The position numbers and the translations under genes were made by a program. Below are positions 36,301 to 48,300 of a stretch of 64,000 bases of DNA, piece by piece. Origin of the DNA: Cladopsammia gracilis (taxonomy: Eukaryota; Cnidaria; Anthozoa; Scleractinia; Dendrophylliidae); NCBI GenBank assembly GCA_022457155.1, contig JAJGOT010000034.1:1705501-1769500 (forward strand), read 5' to 3'. The number at the start of each line of letters is the position of its first letter. Position 1 is the stretch's first letter. Below the pieces are notes generated by a model, which saw only the letters and a list, made by a program, of their open reading frames with translations, was not told the DNA's origin and ran no database searches.

Positions 36301-39300
36301 TTCCGATAAATCCAAGATGGCGGCCATTTTGGACGATGTCACGGACCCGGATTTAAGAACTTTAAGAACCAGGATTTAAGAACTTTCGTGGCACACGCCT
36401 ATCCTAAATTGAAATTGATGGGAGTCCCTCCTCCCCCCCCAGCATTGAGCTGTACATGTACTTTCTGTGGTTCTGTTTACACATGTAATGCTCTACAACA
36501 TGGTTCTAACTTGGCAGTTGAATGGTTAAAATGGTTATTAATCACTCAATACATGTACATGTTCCCAGGACCTGCAACAAGAAAGTGACGATCCACTTAA
36601 GAAGCTAAGTCAAAGCACGGCGAAGATTGTGCAGTGCCGTCACTGCAAGGGAGACCATTGGACTACAAAGTGCCCATACAAAGATCAACTGGAAGTCATA
36701 CAAAGCACAGTCAGTGATCCCAAGCTTCCGACTGGTAAAGTGAATATGTTTATTTATTGTTTATCTATTTGTTTACTTACTTACTTACTTATTCCCTGCT
36801 ACTCCCCGTGGAGCATAGGTCCATGGAATACGACCGCCATCTCGTTCTGTTTTGGGCTATTTTCTCGATCTGGTTCCATTTGTAGCCTTCCTTGCCTGCC
36901 TCTTCATCCACGGTTCTTCTCCAGCTGTTCCTAGGACGGCCTCGGCTCCTCTTCCCCTGTGGGTTCCACCTCAGTGCATGCCTTGTGACATTGCTGGATG
37001 GTTTTCTGAGCGTGTGCCTGATCCATCCCCACTTGCGCCTCCTTATCTGGATGTCGATTCTTTCCTGTTCAGCTCTTGCCCACAGCTCTTCATTTCTTAT
37101 GACCTCTGGCCAGTGGATGCCCATGTATAGTCCAGTAGCAGAGACCGCAAAATCGGAGTTTCGTTCAACCCACGAGCTAGAAAAGGTTGGACAGCGAATT
37201 TTATTAGAACAATGCTTCCTGAATAAGGCTCGGCACGTCGTAAAGTCTAAAAGTGGTATACGATCCGAGATAAATGGATGTTTTTCTACGTCACCAGCTC
37301 TCTATCATGAAAACGAGGCCACGAAGTACATGACATTTGTTTTCACCATTGGTGAGCCAAAATCAACAGATATGAGCTAAATACCGTATGTCTGGTAAAC
37401 ATGTGTCACAAAAGTATAATTTGATTATAAAGACGATGTCACGTGACCGATCACGTGACAGGAAAACCCTAAGAAACCGCTGAAAATGTGAGAAATTCTT
37501 GTCCTTTTTCATTACTAAGCAAAAAATTCAATTCCGAACCTTTCTTTTCGCATTTTTTTTTAACATTTTACTATCTACACCGTTCTCCCTTCTGTTTTGG
37601 AGATATTTTGCTCATTATTTAATGATTGATTAATTTCTGGTTGATTTGATGGCAAAACGAAAACGAGGCTGAATGCTTTAAGTTGTTTATTCTCTGCTTG
37701 AAGTCAAAAAATTGATAATATTATTTGTACGGCTTTCATACAGTCAATGCAATGAATCCTTGATTAACTAACGTATTTCAGAAAAGGGGGATGAGTTTTT
37801 GTTAAGATTGTAGTTCTCATCAGTTCTACATGAAGTGAAAATAATACTGTCCAAAATGCACTTTTTGTTAGACTAAAGTTTCAAAAGAGATATTACGAAC
37901 ATTATGAAGTGTAAAATATTGATATTATAGCATTCTGTTGATCACTTTTAACCAATTTAAAATACACCAATACATCTCAAATTTTGCATACTACACTGTT
38001 TAAAGCTCTATTCTAAAGTCTTCAATAGTTTTCTATTGTTTCCTTCAGGACTGTCTAGTCGTTGTCACTATCTTCAGAGTCACTATTATAATGCAACGGT
38101 ATGCGATGAGGATTTTTGCAGGCTTCTTCATCTCCCATGCAGAAACAGGACTCTGTACATGGAAGGCCAGTACTGGAACAAGAACAATTCGCGCGACACA
38201 TAGATCTTTTGCACTGGCAGGTTGTAAGCTCTAAAAGGCTTTTTGGTGCTGGTTCTCTGGTCATCAGTACTGGTTTTAACATTCCATCTTCTTTGTACCA
38301 GCCATGACTTTCTGGTGGAGGTAGTTGTTGCATCGGTTCGAGTGCATTTCTCCATACGTAAGCCTGAAAATTAGCTCGCTTGATGTGTTGGCTTAAGGCG
38401 TCCAAAGTAGGAGGAAGCACCTCGTTTCTTTGTTTCTTCTGGCAAAACAATATATGTGACCCTCCACGGGAAAACAGGGATAAAGGTGATAGCACGCTCA
38501 CAACACGCTTCCACTTTAAAACAAAAGAAATTGTTTTTAGCACGCTTAAAGTGTGTTCAAGAGCACACTTCATTAGCAAACTCCCTTGTTTCGTCAGACA
38601 CACTAAGAACAATAAAGTGTGTATATGCGAACAATGCAGTCAAACAAAGAAGCGTGTTAACCTTCAGACTGAACATTATGAAAGTAATGTACCGTATTTT
38701 TCTTCTTGCGTTTGTCAAAAATCCTTACGTTTAATTTAAAAAAATATATATATATTGAACCGTGTCAGCATGACAACATAAGCTTACCCCAATATTACCT
38801 TAAGCGTTAGCATTTCTGATTCACGGGTTGGCTCTTTAGGAGCCTTTGATTATTGTGTTGAATTCACGTGTATGGAAAAGTTATGGCGACCGCGGATTTA
38901 CTTGACACCGAAGTAAAAGAATACCAAAGGTCATAATCACGATTTCAACAAGGAAGGTGATCAATTTGTGAAATTTTAGGCCTGTTCATCGTTTGGCGAT
39001 CGGCGATTGGACGCTTATTTTCTTAGTCGTTTTCTTTCTTTGTCGCAAAATTTCGATATAATTATGGTTGACAAGATCGCAATTTTCCGCCATGTTTCTG
39101 TTTGCTTTAGCATGTTTTAGCATGCTTCTTTTTGCTCTAGTGTGTTCTGGCGTGCTAACTCGCACTCTAAGCGTGACAAGCTTTAGCACGCTAATCCAAA
39201 CAAAAGGTTTAGCGTGTTAACATCTCCAAAACAAAAGCTAGTGTGTCCTTCTTTGTTCAACAAATTAAATATGCACATAAAGCGTGTTTAAGGACACACT

Positions 39301-42300
39301 TAGCGTGCTGTGTTAGCGTGTTGTGAGCGTGCTATCACCTTTATCCCTGTTTTCCCGTGGAGGGTCACATATACCTATAACAAAGAAATGCATAAGTCTG
39401 ATTTTTTAGATTGTATGTACACGTATAATTGTATTTATACTATTTCACAATATTTCATACAAATTTTCGTAGTTATTGTCAGTAGTTTTAACTTTTCCAT
39501 CTCGTAGTTTGTTAAGATCAATTATTTTATTCTTCATCAGTTTTTCTCATTGCTAAAGTACTTTGAAACAAATTGCTATTTTAATTTTACCTTAGCTCAT
39601 CAGTTGTGCGTTCCTTGCTCTTCGATGTAGGATAAAGATCGCAAACATAGGCTTCCACTTTTGCTGCTGTTCTCTCATCTAACTCTTGCTGCTGACCCAC
39701 AAGCCGCAATGCATCCTGATGGGCAGCACTGCGTTGAAGCACATTCCAACTTGTCTTTTTTCCGATCCCAGCCAAGGAACTGTTTGAGTCACACCCTGTG
39801 AGGGCATGAAACGCTAGAAGTGCGTTGCACATTCGCTCTCCAAGTGCTGGAGCCACTTTATGCACCGGAATAAATCGTAACCGGTCCTTCACACCTGTTT
39901 GAAACCACAACTCTTCACATGAGAGGCTGTTGAAGTGTGACGTACATATGACAAGAACATCAGTGTCTGGTGACTGGATGACTATTCTTGTTGCATTCTC
40001 TGCTGCGTACTTTGCGTTCAGTAACAGTTGAGTATCGGCTTCTTCGTGGTTTGACTGAAGACCATAAATGCTTGTACATGTACCTCTGCTGATGCTCACC
40101 GCTCTTTCTCCATCTTTAAAACCCCCGCCGATGACAATCTTCTTATTTTCTGGCAGCTTCTCTTGTCCTGTCTGGCAGAGCGAAGTAGATGCGAATTCAC
40201 ACAGATTTGTCTTGTTCTTGCAATTGCTTATATACTTATCCCACTGTTTTGGAATTGGAGTGGCACTGCTACTAATCTTTACTTCAAGGGCAGTGGATGC
40301 CCCCCGTCTTGAGCGCTCATTGTTCTTGATAGAGGTTTCCCAGTTCTGGTCGAATACAACATGAACTTCATAGCAATTGGGGTGTGAAAGGGGCAGTGTT
40401 ATCGTAGTGTAGTACTTCAGCGATAGCTCACCAAACGTTCTCGCACCGCCGGACTTCATCTTCTGCACTAGTGCCATCCCGTCAATGATATAAACAGTGT
40501 CACTTGTTGATACTGGAAGCCTTGGGAGGACAGTGACATTCTTTTCGAGGATGGAGCAAAAAGCGCTTTTGGTTGTTTTCCTAAGGCTCCCATCTTGGTG
40601 CGCCAATGAACACGGAACTGGTGAAAGTTCGTAGCTCAAAACCTCCTTTAGGTTTATCTGTCGAGCATTTGCAGCGACAAGAAGCTTCCCGAAAAGGTCC
40701 CTATCAGCGTTGACTGTAATCAGCTTCTCGTCCATTGCTTTCACAGAAACTTTCGTTGACACAGAACTAAAAGTTTTAACCTTATTATTTGTGATGGAAT
40801 CCCAGAAAGAAGCTGCGTTGGAATTGATTCTTTTCTCTATAAAGTTATTCATTTGGTTTCGGCCTTTCTTGGTGCTGTTCACCAGTGTTTCGGCAACATC
40901 ATCAGGTAAAACAACTCCTGTAGCAAAATTGACCACAGCATCTGATTCAAGAGAAAATGGGTCGATCATCAGACCAGATGTGAAACACGCTAGTAGCTTA
41001 TTAACATCATCTTCATCTCGCTTTACCCTCACTTTTGTTGCTTCTTTATGCATGGTGTTGTCGTTGTCTTTCATTCCGTAGGCTTCCTTCATTGCAGTGG
41101 TGACTGAAGCACGTTCGTGTATAGTGAGAAACCATCTGTCTACTGCCGATGGTGTTTGCGAGATTCCAATGATTCCTCCTTTTGTTTTGCTGTCAGCATT
41201 TATTGATTGCTCCAGCGCCATGTCTGTTGACACTTGGGAAAAAGGCTGACCAGTGCGACTGATGGAATGTTCTCCTGAAAGGAATTTTTGATGTACACGT
41301 GGATGTGTGGATTCTAAGCGGTGCATGTCTATAAGGTACACGGGGAGCCATCTTGAATAATTTGGTCTGTCCATGGCAAAGAAGTGTGGTGTCATCGTTG
41401 CAACTGCTGAAAGATGGAGGTTCCAGTTACTGGTTCTCTCTGCTTTAATCAACTGTAGCACGATGTTCACCATAGAGCAGTACTCTTCCCAAAAGGCAAA
41501 CATCCTAGACTTGCCTCTAACCTCTGATTTAAATGAATTGTATGCACAAAGCAAACCACTTAGATCTTCTTCTAGCTTGGGGAATATTTGAGGTATGTTC
41601 TCTTGTTTCTCTACAGCAGCAACACCACTGGCGATTCTTGCTCGCAGCTCCTCTTCGCTAATGTGGAGACTTTGCTCACAGGAACTGGAGTTGTTACACC
41701 ACTTCACAAATTCTGGCCACATCAATCGAAAGAAGGCTTCCATGCAGGGCTTATGGGCTCGCACTCCTCTGTTGTACGATTTGCCTTTCATTAATGCCGT
41801 TGTCGACCCAGCGGCATATACCCCTGATTCGATTAGCAGATCTTCAAGTCCCGAGTTCAGGTACTTTTTGCCAATAATAGCCAAGAAGTTCAGAGCGATG
41901 TGGAATGTTCCCATTCTGATAACAACATCGGAAAATTCGTCTGGAAACTTCCACTGTATTTGCTTGGCCTTTACATAAATAGCTAGATCGAATGTTATTA
42001 CAGTATCTTCTTGACTCATCGTATGACTGATGGCCTGAGCGTGCTTGAGAACAGTGTATACTGTACTGAACTCCGTTGAAGAGCCATCTATTAGGGGACA
42101 GTAGCCAACCATGCTAATCTGTGGTAAATCTGGGTAAAGTATTGAATTGAATGCACTCCATCCAGGAATGGACTGACTCCCGATTACTTCAGAAGGCTGT
42201 GATTCTGTTAGACTCGTGGGATGCAGTCTCATGACTTTCCATACTTCATCAGCGCGACTTGCCGACTCAAATAACTCATTTTCTTCTTTGTACCATTCTT

Positions 42301-45300
42301 GTTGAACCTGCCCATTGCCAAAAGTGACTTGAGGTCGTCTTCCAAGTGCAGAGCACTCTTGCAGCTCGTAGATCCTCCCCCCTCATTGTAGAGATTGTCT
42401 TCTGTCACTGTGATTTGCCAGTTGGATTGGGGGTGGTTCTGGTCCAAACGGCCGTCTCTGGAATACAACCATGGATGTCGCATGGGTCGTGTTTTTGCCA
42501 TCTAGAGTTTCTTCATTGATATCTGTGTTGTCTGCCGCTAGTTGAAGAAACGGACCAGGTGCTACGTTTGTCGGTACAACGGTACCATACTCTTGCGCTT
42601 TAGCGAGCACTTCCGCTGCGATGCTAGTATCTGTCGCACGCATTTCGTCATAACTGCAACAGTGTCCCATTTTGTTGAGAAGTGTTACAAGAAGACGCGA
42701 CGAGGTGAGATGGTGCACACATAGGGCCAGACCTATGTGCTTTGGAAGCTTTGTGCGACTATTGCTTGAGCAGTGAATAATGTCCTGTGCAATACTAATG
42801 ACTTGCCGTTCAGCAGCCAAGTTGTTGCAAGTGCTTGATCTATCCAATAATTGATAGTCCCTTTCGTCTGAAGTAATCAGCAGTCTGATCAGCCAGTAAA
42901 GACAACCGGGTATTAATTTCTTGATTTGTTCTGCACTAATGTCCCTTACATCCAACGGTCTCGTGGAAATACCTTTACATTCTTTAATCTCCTTTTTTAT
43001 ATGGCTTGCAACTCGAAAAATATCGTCAGCTGTTACTGTCTCTGAACCTTTGCCTTTGTTTTCAAGAGCTGGTGTGTTGTCCGCCCACGCATTCAGAACA
43101 TCTTGTACTTTTATAGTACTTGAGTAAACAATCTCAGGTTTGCTTCGATTTGATGGCTGGGAGAATACTATGTCATCTCCAAAGTGCTTCTGTAGACGAC
43201 TTTTGAGATGCTGTTTAGTGTAGCTCTCTGAACCTATTCCTCGTTTGTCTAGAGTTTCAAGAAAGCTTGTTAACAGCGAGGCCATATCGTATGCCTTTCC
43301 CTTTTTTATGCCGGTGGCTAAATCTTGAAATGCGATCTCGTAAAACGATTCTTTGTCAGTTCCTAGAGATTTTCCCATCTTGGCAACATACAAAGAAAAG
43401 CAATTTTTGTGATATTTTGCATCCGCTGCTACGAGGTCATCATTTACGCTGCGTAGTATATGAAGCATGTCTTCATCCCCTTGATGCTCAGCAGCTTTCT
43501 TTATGCTGCCACATGCTTCAAAAGTGGAGACCGTGACTAGCTCTCGCACTTTCTTGTAGGTCCTTTTCTTGCATATGAAACACTTGGACCAATCGGTTGT
43601 ATTTTTTAACGAACGCGAAAATCTACCACTGGCATTTATATTTTCACTTTCCTCAGCTTCTCGATCACTATCAGCACAACTCATTGATGCATACTGAATA
43701 TTATGAGAGCTTGTGTATGTAGAATAGCATTTGGCGTGCCAGTAGACTTCAATATTGCTTAGATCTTCTTTAGAAATCCGTTCGAAAACTTTATCTTGAC
43801 GAAGACTTGCTGATTTCAGAAGAGTATGAACCGATAAATCTTTTCCCTTTCTAAGCTTGTCGTTAGGCTTGTCTGTCTGACAAATGATACATTTCCCAGG
43901 GGTCGTCAGTTTCAAACGTCTTCTCCTCTTCTTCTTCTTTTTCCACTTATGCTGTTCTGGCAATCCTGCCCTCTTCAGGTGTCTTTGAAGACACCTGAAG
44001 AGGGCAGGATTGCCGAAACGTTGTGAAGGAAAGAAGACAGGATTTGCCTGAACAGCATAAGTGGAAAAAGAAGAAGAAGAGGAGAAGATGTTCATACAGA
44101 CTTCCACGGTGGCCCACTTGAAGAACTTATCAAGAGGTCGTCAGTTTTATCTTCTTGGGATCAGGGGAAAGGGGAAGAGCAAAGCCATCTGTAGTTTTCT
44201 CTTGACTAGACATGGTGGCTATCAAAGAGATACTACTGATTAATTCATTGCATCTCAGTTTTTATTTTTTATTTTTAAGTTTCATACATGCTAATTAATG
44301 AAAGACAAAACAAGCAATACATGCCGTGACTGGTTTTGCACTGATCAAATCAAATCTGGCATTCTTAAGTATTTCTTTGAAAATATAAATCTGATTAAAT
44401 AAAAATGGTGATTGCGAACTTATATAGAGTTAAATAATCAACAAACATTTTCTTTAGTTTGTTTGATCCCAGCAGAAAACAATGCAATGATTTAACGATC
44501 AACATATAAAGAATGTACTTACAGACAAAACAGAGACGAACGAAGCAGATATCCTTCCACGGAGGCCGCCATGTTGGATTTTAAAGCCTCGATTTGGATC
44601 ATCGTGGAAACGAGGCCGCGCTTTCCAAGTGGAAACCAGTTTTCACTCTCCGTAAATACATATGAATGATATCATATCTTTGCATGGACATTTTGCCCCA
44701 CTAAGTAATCATTGTAATTCTTATAAATCAAATGATCTTTTTACTTAACATTTTTATTTGCATGATATATTGATTCCTCCCTTTATTTATTTGTTTTGTG
44801 ATTTTTTATTCATTATTTTTCATTCCTAACATGATACTTTATTTGAAAATGCTACATTCATTCATTTATTTATTTGTGTGATTTTTGTGCAGTATCTGAC
44901 AAGAGGGTAAAATATCAGAAGCCCATGAAAATATATAATAACAATTTTTACGTCAGCCTCGTTTTCGTTTTGCCATCAAATCAACCAGAAATTAATCAAT
45001 CATTAAATAATGAGCAAAATATCTCCAAAACAGAAGGGAGAACGGTGTAGATAGTAAAATGTTAAAAAAAAATGCGAAAAGAAAGGTTCGGAATTGAATT
45101 TTTTGCTTAGTAATGAAAAAGGACAAGAATTTCTCACATTTTCAGCGGTTTCTTAGGGTTTTCCTGTCACGTGATCGGTCACGTGACATCGTCTTTATAA
45201 TCAAATTATACTTTTGTGACACATGTTTACCAGACATACGGTATTTAGCTCATATCTGTTGATTTTGGCTCACCAATGGTGAAAACAAATGTCATGTACT

Positions 45301-48300
45301 TCGTGGCCTCGTTTTCATGATAGAGAGCTGGTGACGTAGAAAAACATCCATTTATCTCGGATCGTATACCACTTTTAGACTTTACGATGTGCCGAGCCTT
45401 ACTCAGGAAGCATTGTTCTAACAAAATCCGCTGTCCAACCTTTTCTAGCTCGTGGGCTGAACGAAACTCCGATTTTGCGGTCTCTGCTACTGGACTAATG
45501 ATGGACCTCAGGCGCCCCGAAACCGCGACGATACAATGTAGTTAAAATACAATGTAGTTAAAATTTGGTGTAATATTCCTCTGGTGAGTTGTTAACAACC
45601 TGTGACTATTTTGGCAATATGAACAGAATCTACATGTAAAAATAAATTCTAAATTGGTACCAAAAAAGAGATATGCAAATACTCTTTTCTGTTAAACTTG
45701 ATGTCTCATCAAAACTGTAAAACAATATAAATTATTTCCATACATGCATGCATTGTTGTCTATTTGAACTAAGAATAGTTGTGTTGTAAATAACTTTTGA
45801 GCAAAGTTTCCTTTGCCTTTTGTTTTAGGAGCAGGAGCAGGAGCAGCTGCAGGTAGTACAGAGCAGCCTGCGGCATCCAAGACTGGAAAGTACATTGCAC
45901 CAGGACTGCGTGAGGGAGCAGCAAACAGACGAGGAGAAACTATGCCCCGCTCACAAAGAGGTAAAGTATAGAATAGAGTACAAAGAAAGTACTGTCTTAT
46001 AACCTGAGGCTGGTGGATTTTTCTGTTGGGCTCAAGGCTGCCATTTAGCTTTGAGGTTACCAGCTACATTGTACATAAAGAAAAAGAGGCAGTTATGAAC
46101 TTCAGATAGCCTTCCGTGCTTGTTGTCAGTTTATCATTACAATTTTGTCCCTTGCATAAAAAGTTCAATACGATACAAGATTTTGCGGTGATTGGTGCTT
46201 TGTACATATACAGTGTACATTGAAATTACTATAGGTTCATAGGATTAACAGTTAAGACCCCCTGTGGTCTGACCTTGTAAGCTTACGAGAGGTTCAACTG
46301 TAGGTTTAAATATCCTTTCAATGTGTCAGAATGGTGTCAGAGGCAGGGATGTAGATAATAACCGGGAACCAGGGAAATTACCCGGCTGTGAACTTCATTT
46401 TTCCGGCTGTAAAAGCCAAGTGCAGCATCAAAAGGACTACATTTTTCTCTTTTTTACGCGTCTGTCAGTTCTATATTCCTGCCTGTTAAAAACTGAATCT
46501 ATATCCCTGAGAGGTTGGTTGCAAATTGGAGCCTGTTGGACCAGCTACAACTGTATAAATTATTGATTTGTACCAAGATGTCACTGAAGAAGAAACAACT
46601 GACAGTGTTCTTGACTTTCTTTTAATTATTTTTGGCATCATGTTTTCTCCTTTATTAGATGAATCAGCAACAATTCGTGTGACCAACTTGTCCGAGGACA
46701 CTAGAGAATCTGACTTACAGGAACTCTTCCGTCCATTTGGACCCATTTCCAGAATCTTTCTGGCCAAAGACAAAGTTACCAACCAGTCAAAGGTAATCAC
46801 ATTCACTTTTTTTTTGTCAGGAAAATAATAATTATTATGGCATGGCATGAAGTATTTGCGGGAGTTTATTGTGTACATTGTACATGTAACACAGAATTTT
46901 TTTTGTGGGATTTAATGTTTGCAATTTTGCTGTCAATCCCTCAAAGGATAGAAGTGGATTGCAGTTCATCAAATTTGTTTTTTATGATAGGCAGTCAATA
47001 AATCAAAATTATCATTCTGCTGCCACTTTATTTCAATCACTATTTTGTTTCTTAGTGTATACATGTATTTTATTACTTTGGCGATTTGACCCTCCTATTT
47101 CGTGAACCATTCCAGTGCATAACACCCCCTGCAATGGTCAAAATCGTTGCAAGACAAGCTGCTGCAATTGTTGCAGAAAGTAGAATTGGGTTCTACTTTT
47201 TGCAATTATTGCAGCAACTTTTTTGAGCAAGTCTCGCATTTTTTTGTCTTTAAAACACTGTGCGCATGCGTGACAACCAAATCGTTGCAAGTTGCATGAA
47301 GAAGGTTGTACCGTGTAACCCCCCGGTTCGTGCAGCAGCAACGATCTTGCATCAGGTCTTGCAATGCCATTGTAAGAGTTGCTGCACAAAAAATTGCAGT
47401 GTGTAACACTACCTTAAAGCTATGAGAAGTTTTGTGGTTTGCAATGCATTATAACTGTAGGGTGCAAGATTACAAAATGTACCTTCTAAGGGTGGCACAG
47501 TTATATTTGACAGATTTTCTTTATTGCTAATATTTGCATTATCTGCAGGGTTTTGCATTCATCAACTTTGTTCACCGTGAAGATGCTGCTCGAGCCATCC
47601 AGAGTGTCCAGGGATTTGGCTATGATCATCTCATTTTGAATGTGGAATGGGCCAAGTAAGAATTCTGATGTCGTTTATAAAGCTTTACAGCTGATTTTTT
47701 AACCCTTTCACTGATAAGTGCGGCCAAAAGACCGATTTTCAGGAAAGTACCACTTTCATTTTAATGGTCGCACTAGGATTTTATTCACAGACTCAAAAGT
47801 TAGAACTACCTTGTACAGCATAATAAACAGCACCACAGGAAGTACTGCTCGATAGCTTTCATTTGAATGGTCACACTTTAGGATTTCATCCACAGATTCA
47901 AAAGTTAGAACCACCTTGTACAGCATAATAAACAGCACCACAGGAAAGTACTGCTCAGTGGCTTTCATTTGAATGATCACACCGTAGTATTTCATCCACA
48001 AACTCAAACTGCGAGCGGTTGCACTTTTTCTCAGATCCGAGAGCACGAGAGCTGATGTATAATCATCTTGCATATAAACGCTATTCATTCGTCTTCTCGC
48101 TGACTTTTGGCGCCAAAGAAAATCAGAAAATTAAAGGATTACTCGCATTCTAAAGTTTAAAACGAACTGCACAGTCCCCTACTTTTTTTCCAACACCTTC
48201 ATATAATGAATGATCTCTGGTAACATTGAAGACCTTCTTTAAAAAAAAGGCGCTTGAGACTTAACATGTACAGCGCACCAGTACATTTCAATACGATACA

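Larger units (their letters stand above)
38055..44213 (-). pseudogene. Large element-encoded protein with acidic nuclease-like core and CXC domain
   Basis: The likely ancestral gene starts at 44213 (GCCACCATGT context, [14 protein letters not shown]), jumps an insert at 43913-44147, runs from 43912 to 39591, and splices (CTAAG/GTAAAA) to an exon of about 38055-38427. It covers roughly 1,580 codons. Features in order: a Cys/His cluster ([14 protein letters not shown]), a second one (CFICKK, KNCF), a long helical region, then [21 protein letters not shown] and [11 protein letters not shown]. The acidic DTD...GCDS spacing resembles PIN/FEN-type nucleases (inference). The last exon has a tesmin/TSO1-like CXC domain ([18 protein letters not shown]) and an acidic tail. 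Breaks: an in-frame TGA at 42383-42385 and the 5' insert. Family members are known to me only as multicopy uncharacterised animal proteins. Exact acceptor of the last exon is uncertain. Confidence 0.75.
37128..45497 (-). mobile_element. 8.37-kb DNA element with 544-bp TIRs
   Basis: Left TIR 37128-37671 and right TIR 44954-45497 are near-identical inverted copies. They start TAGTCCAGTAGCAGAGACCG and extend inward to AACGAGGCTGA. The insertion lies inside a LINE fragment in EIF3G intron 6. LINE sequence on both sides rejoins as a continuous frame with ATG present on each side, suggesting a 3-bp target duplication; TA at the termini makes the exact edge ambiguous. One large minus-strand gene occupies most of the interior. 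The superfamily is not recognised. Long, well-preserved TIRs suggest fairly recent movement. Confidence 0.88.

Noticed and set aside
36892..37380. 162-codon plus frame
   Set aside because: It is antisense to the LINE tail and runs into the left TIR of the large element. It has no domain content.
41595..41978. Plus frames within 40068-43536
   Set aside because: All are antisense to the large minus-strand gene of the TIR element.
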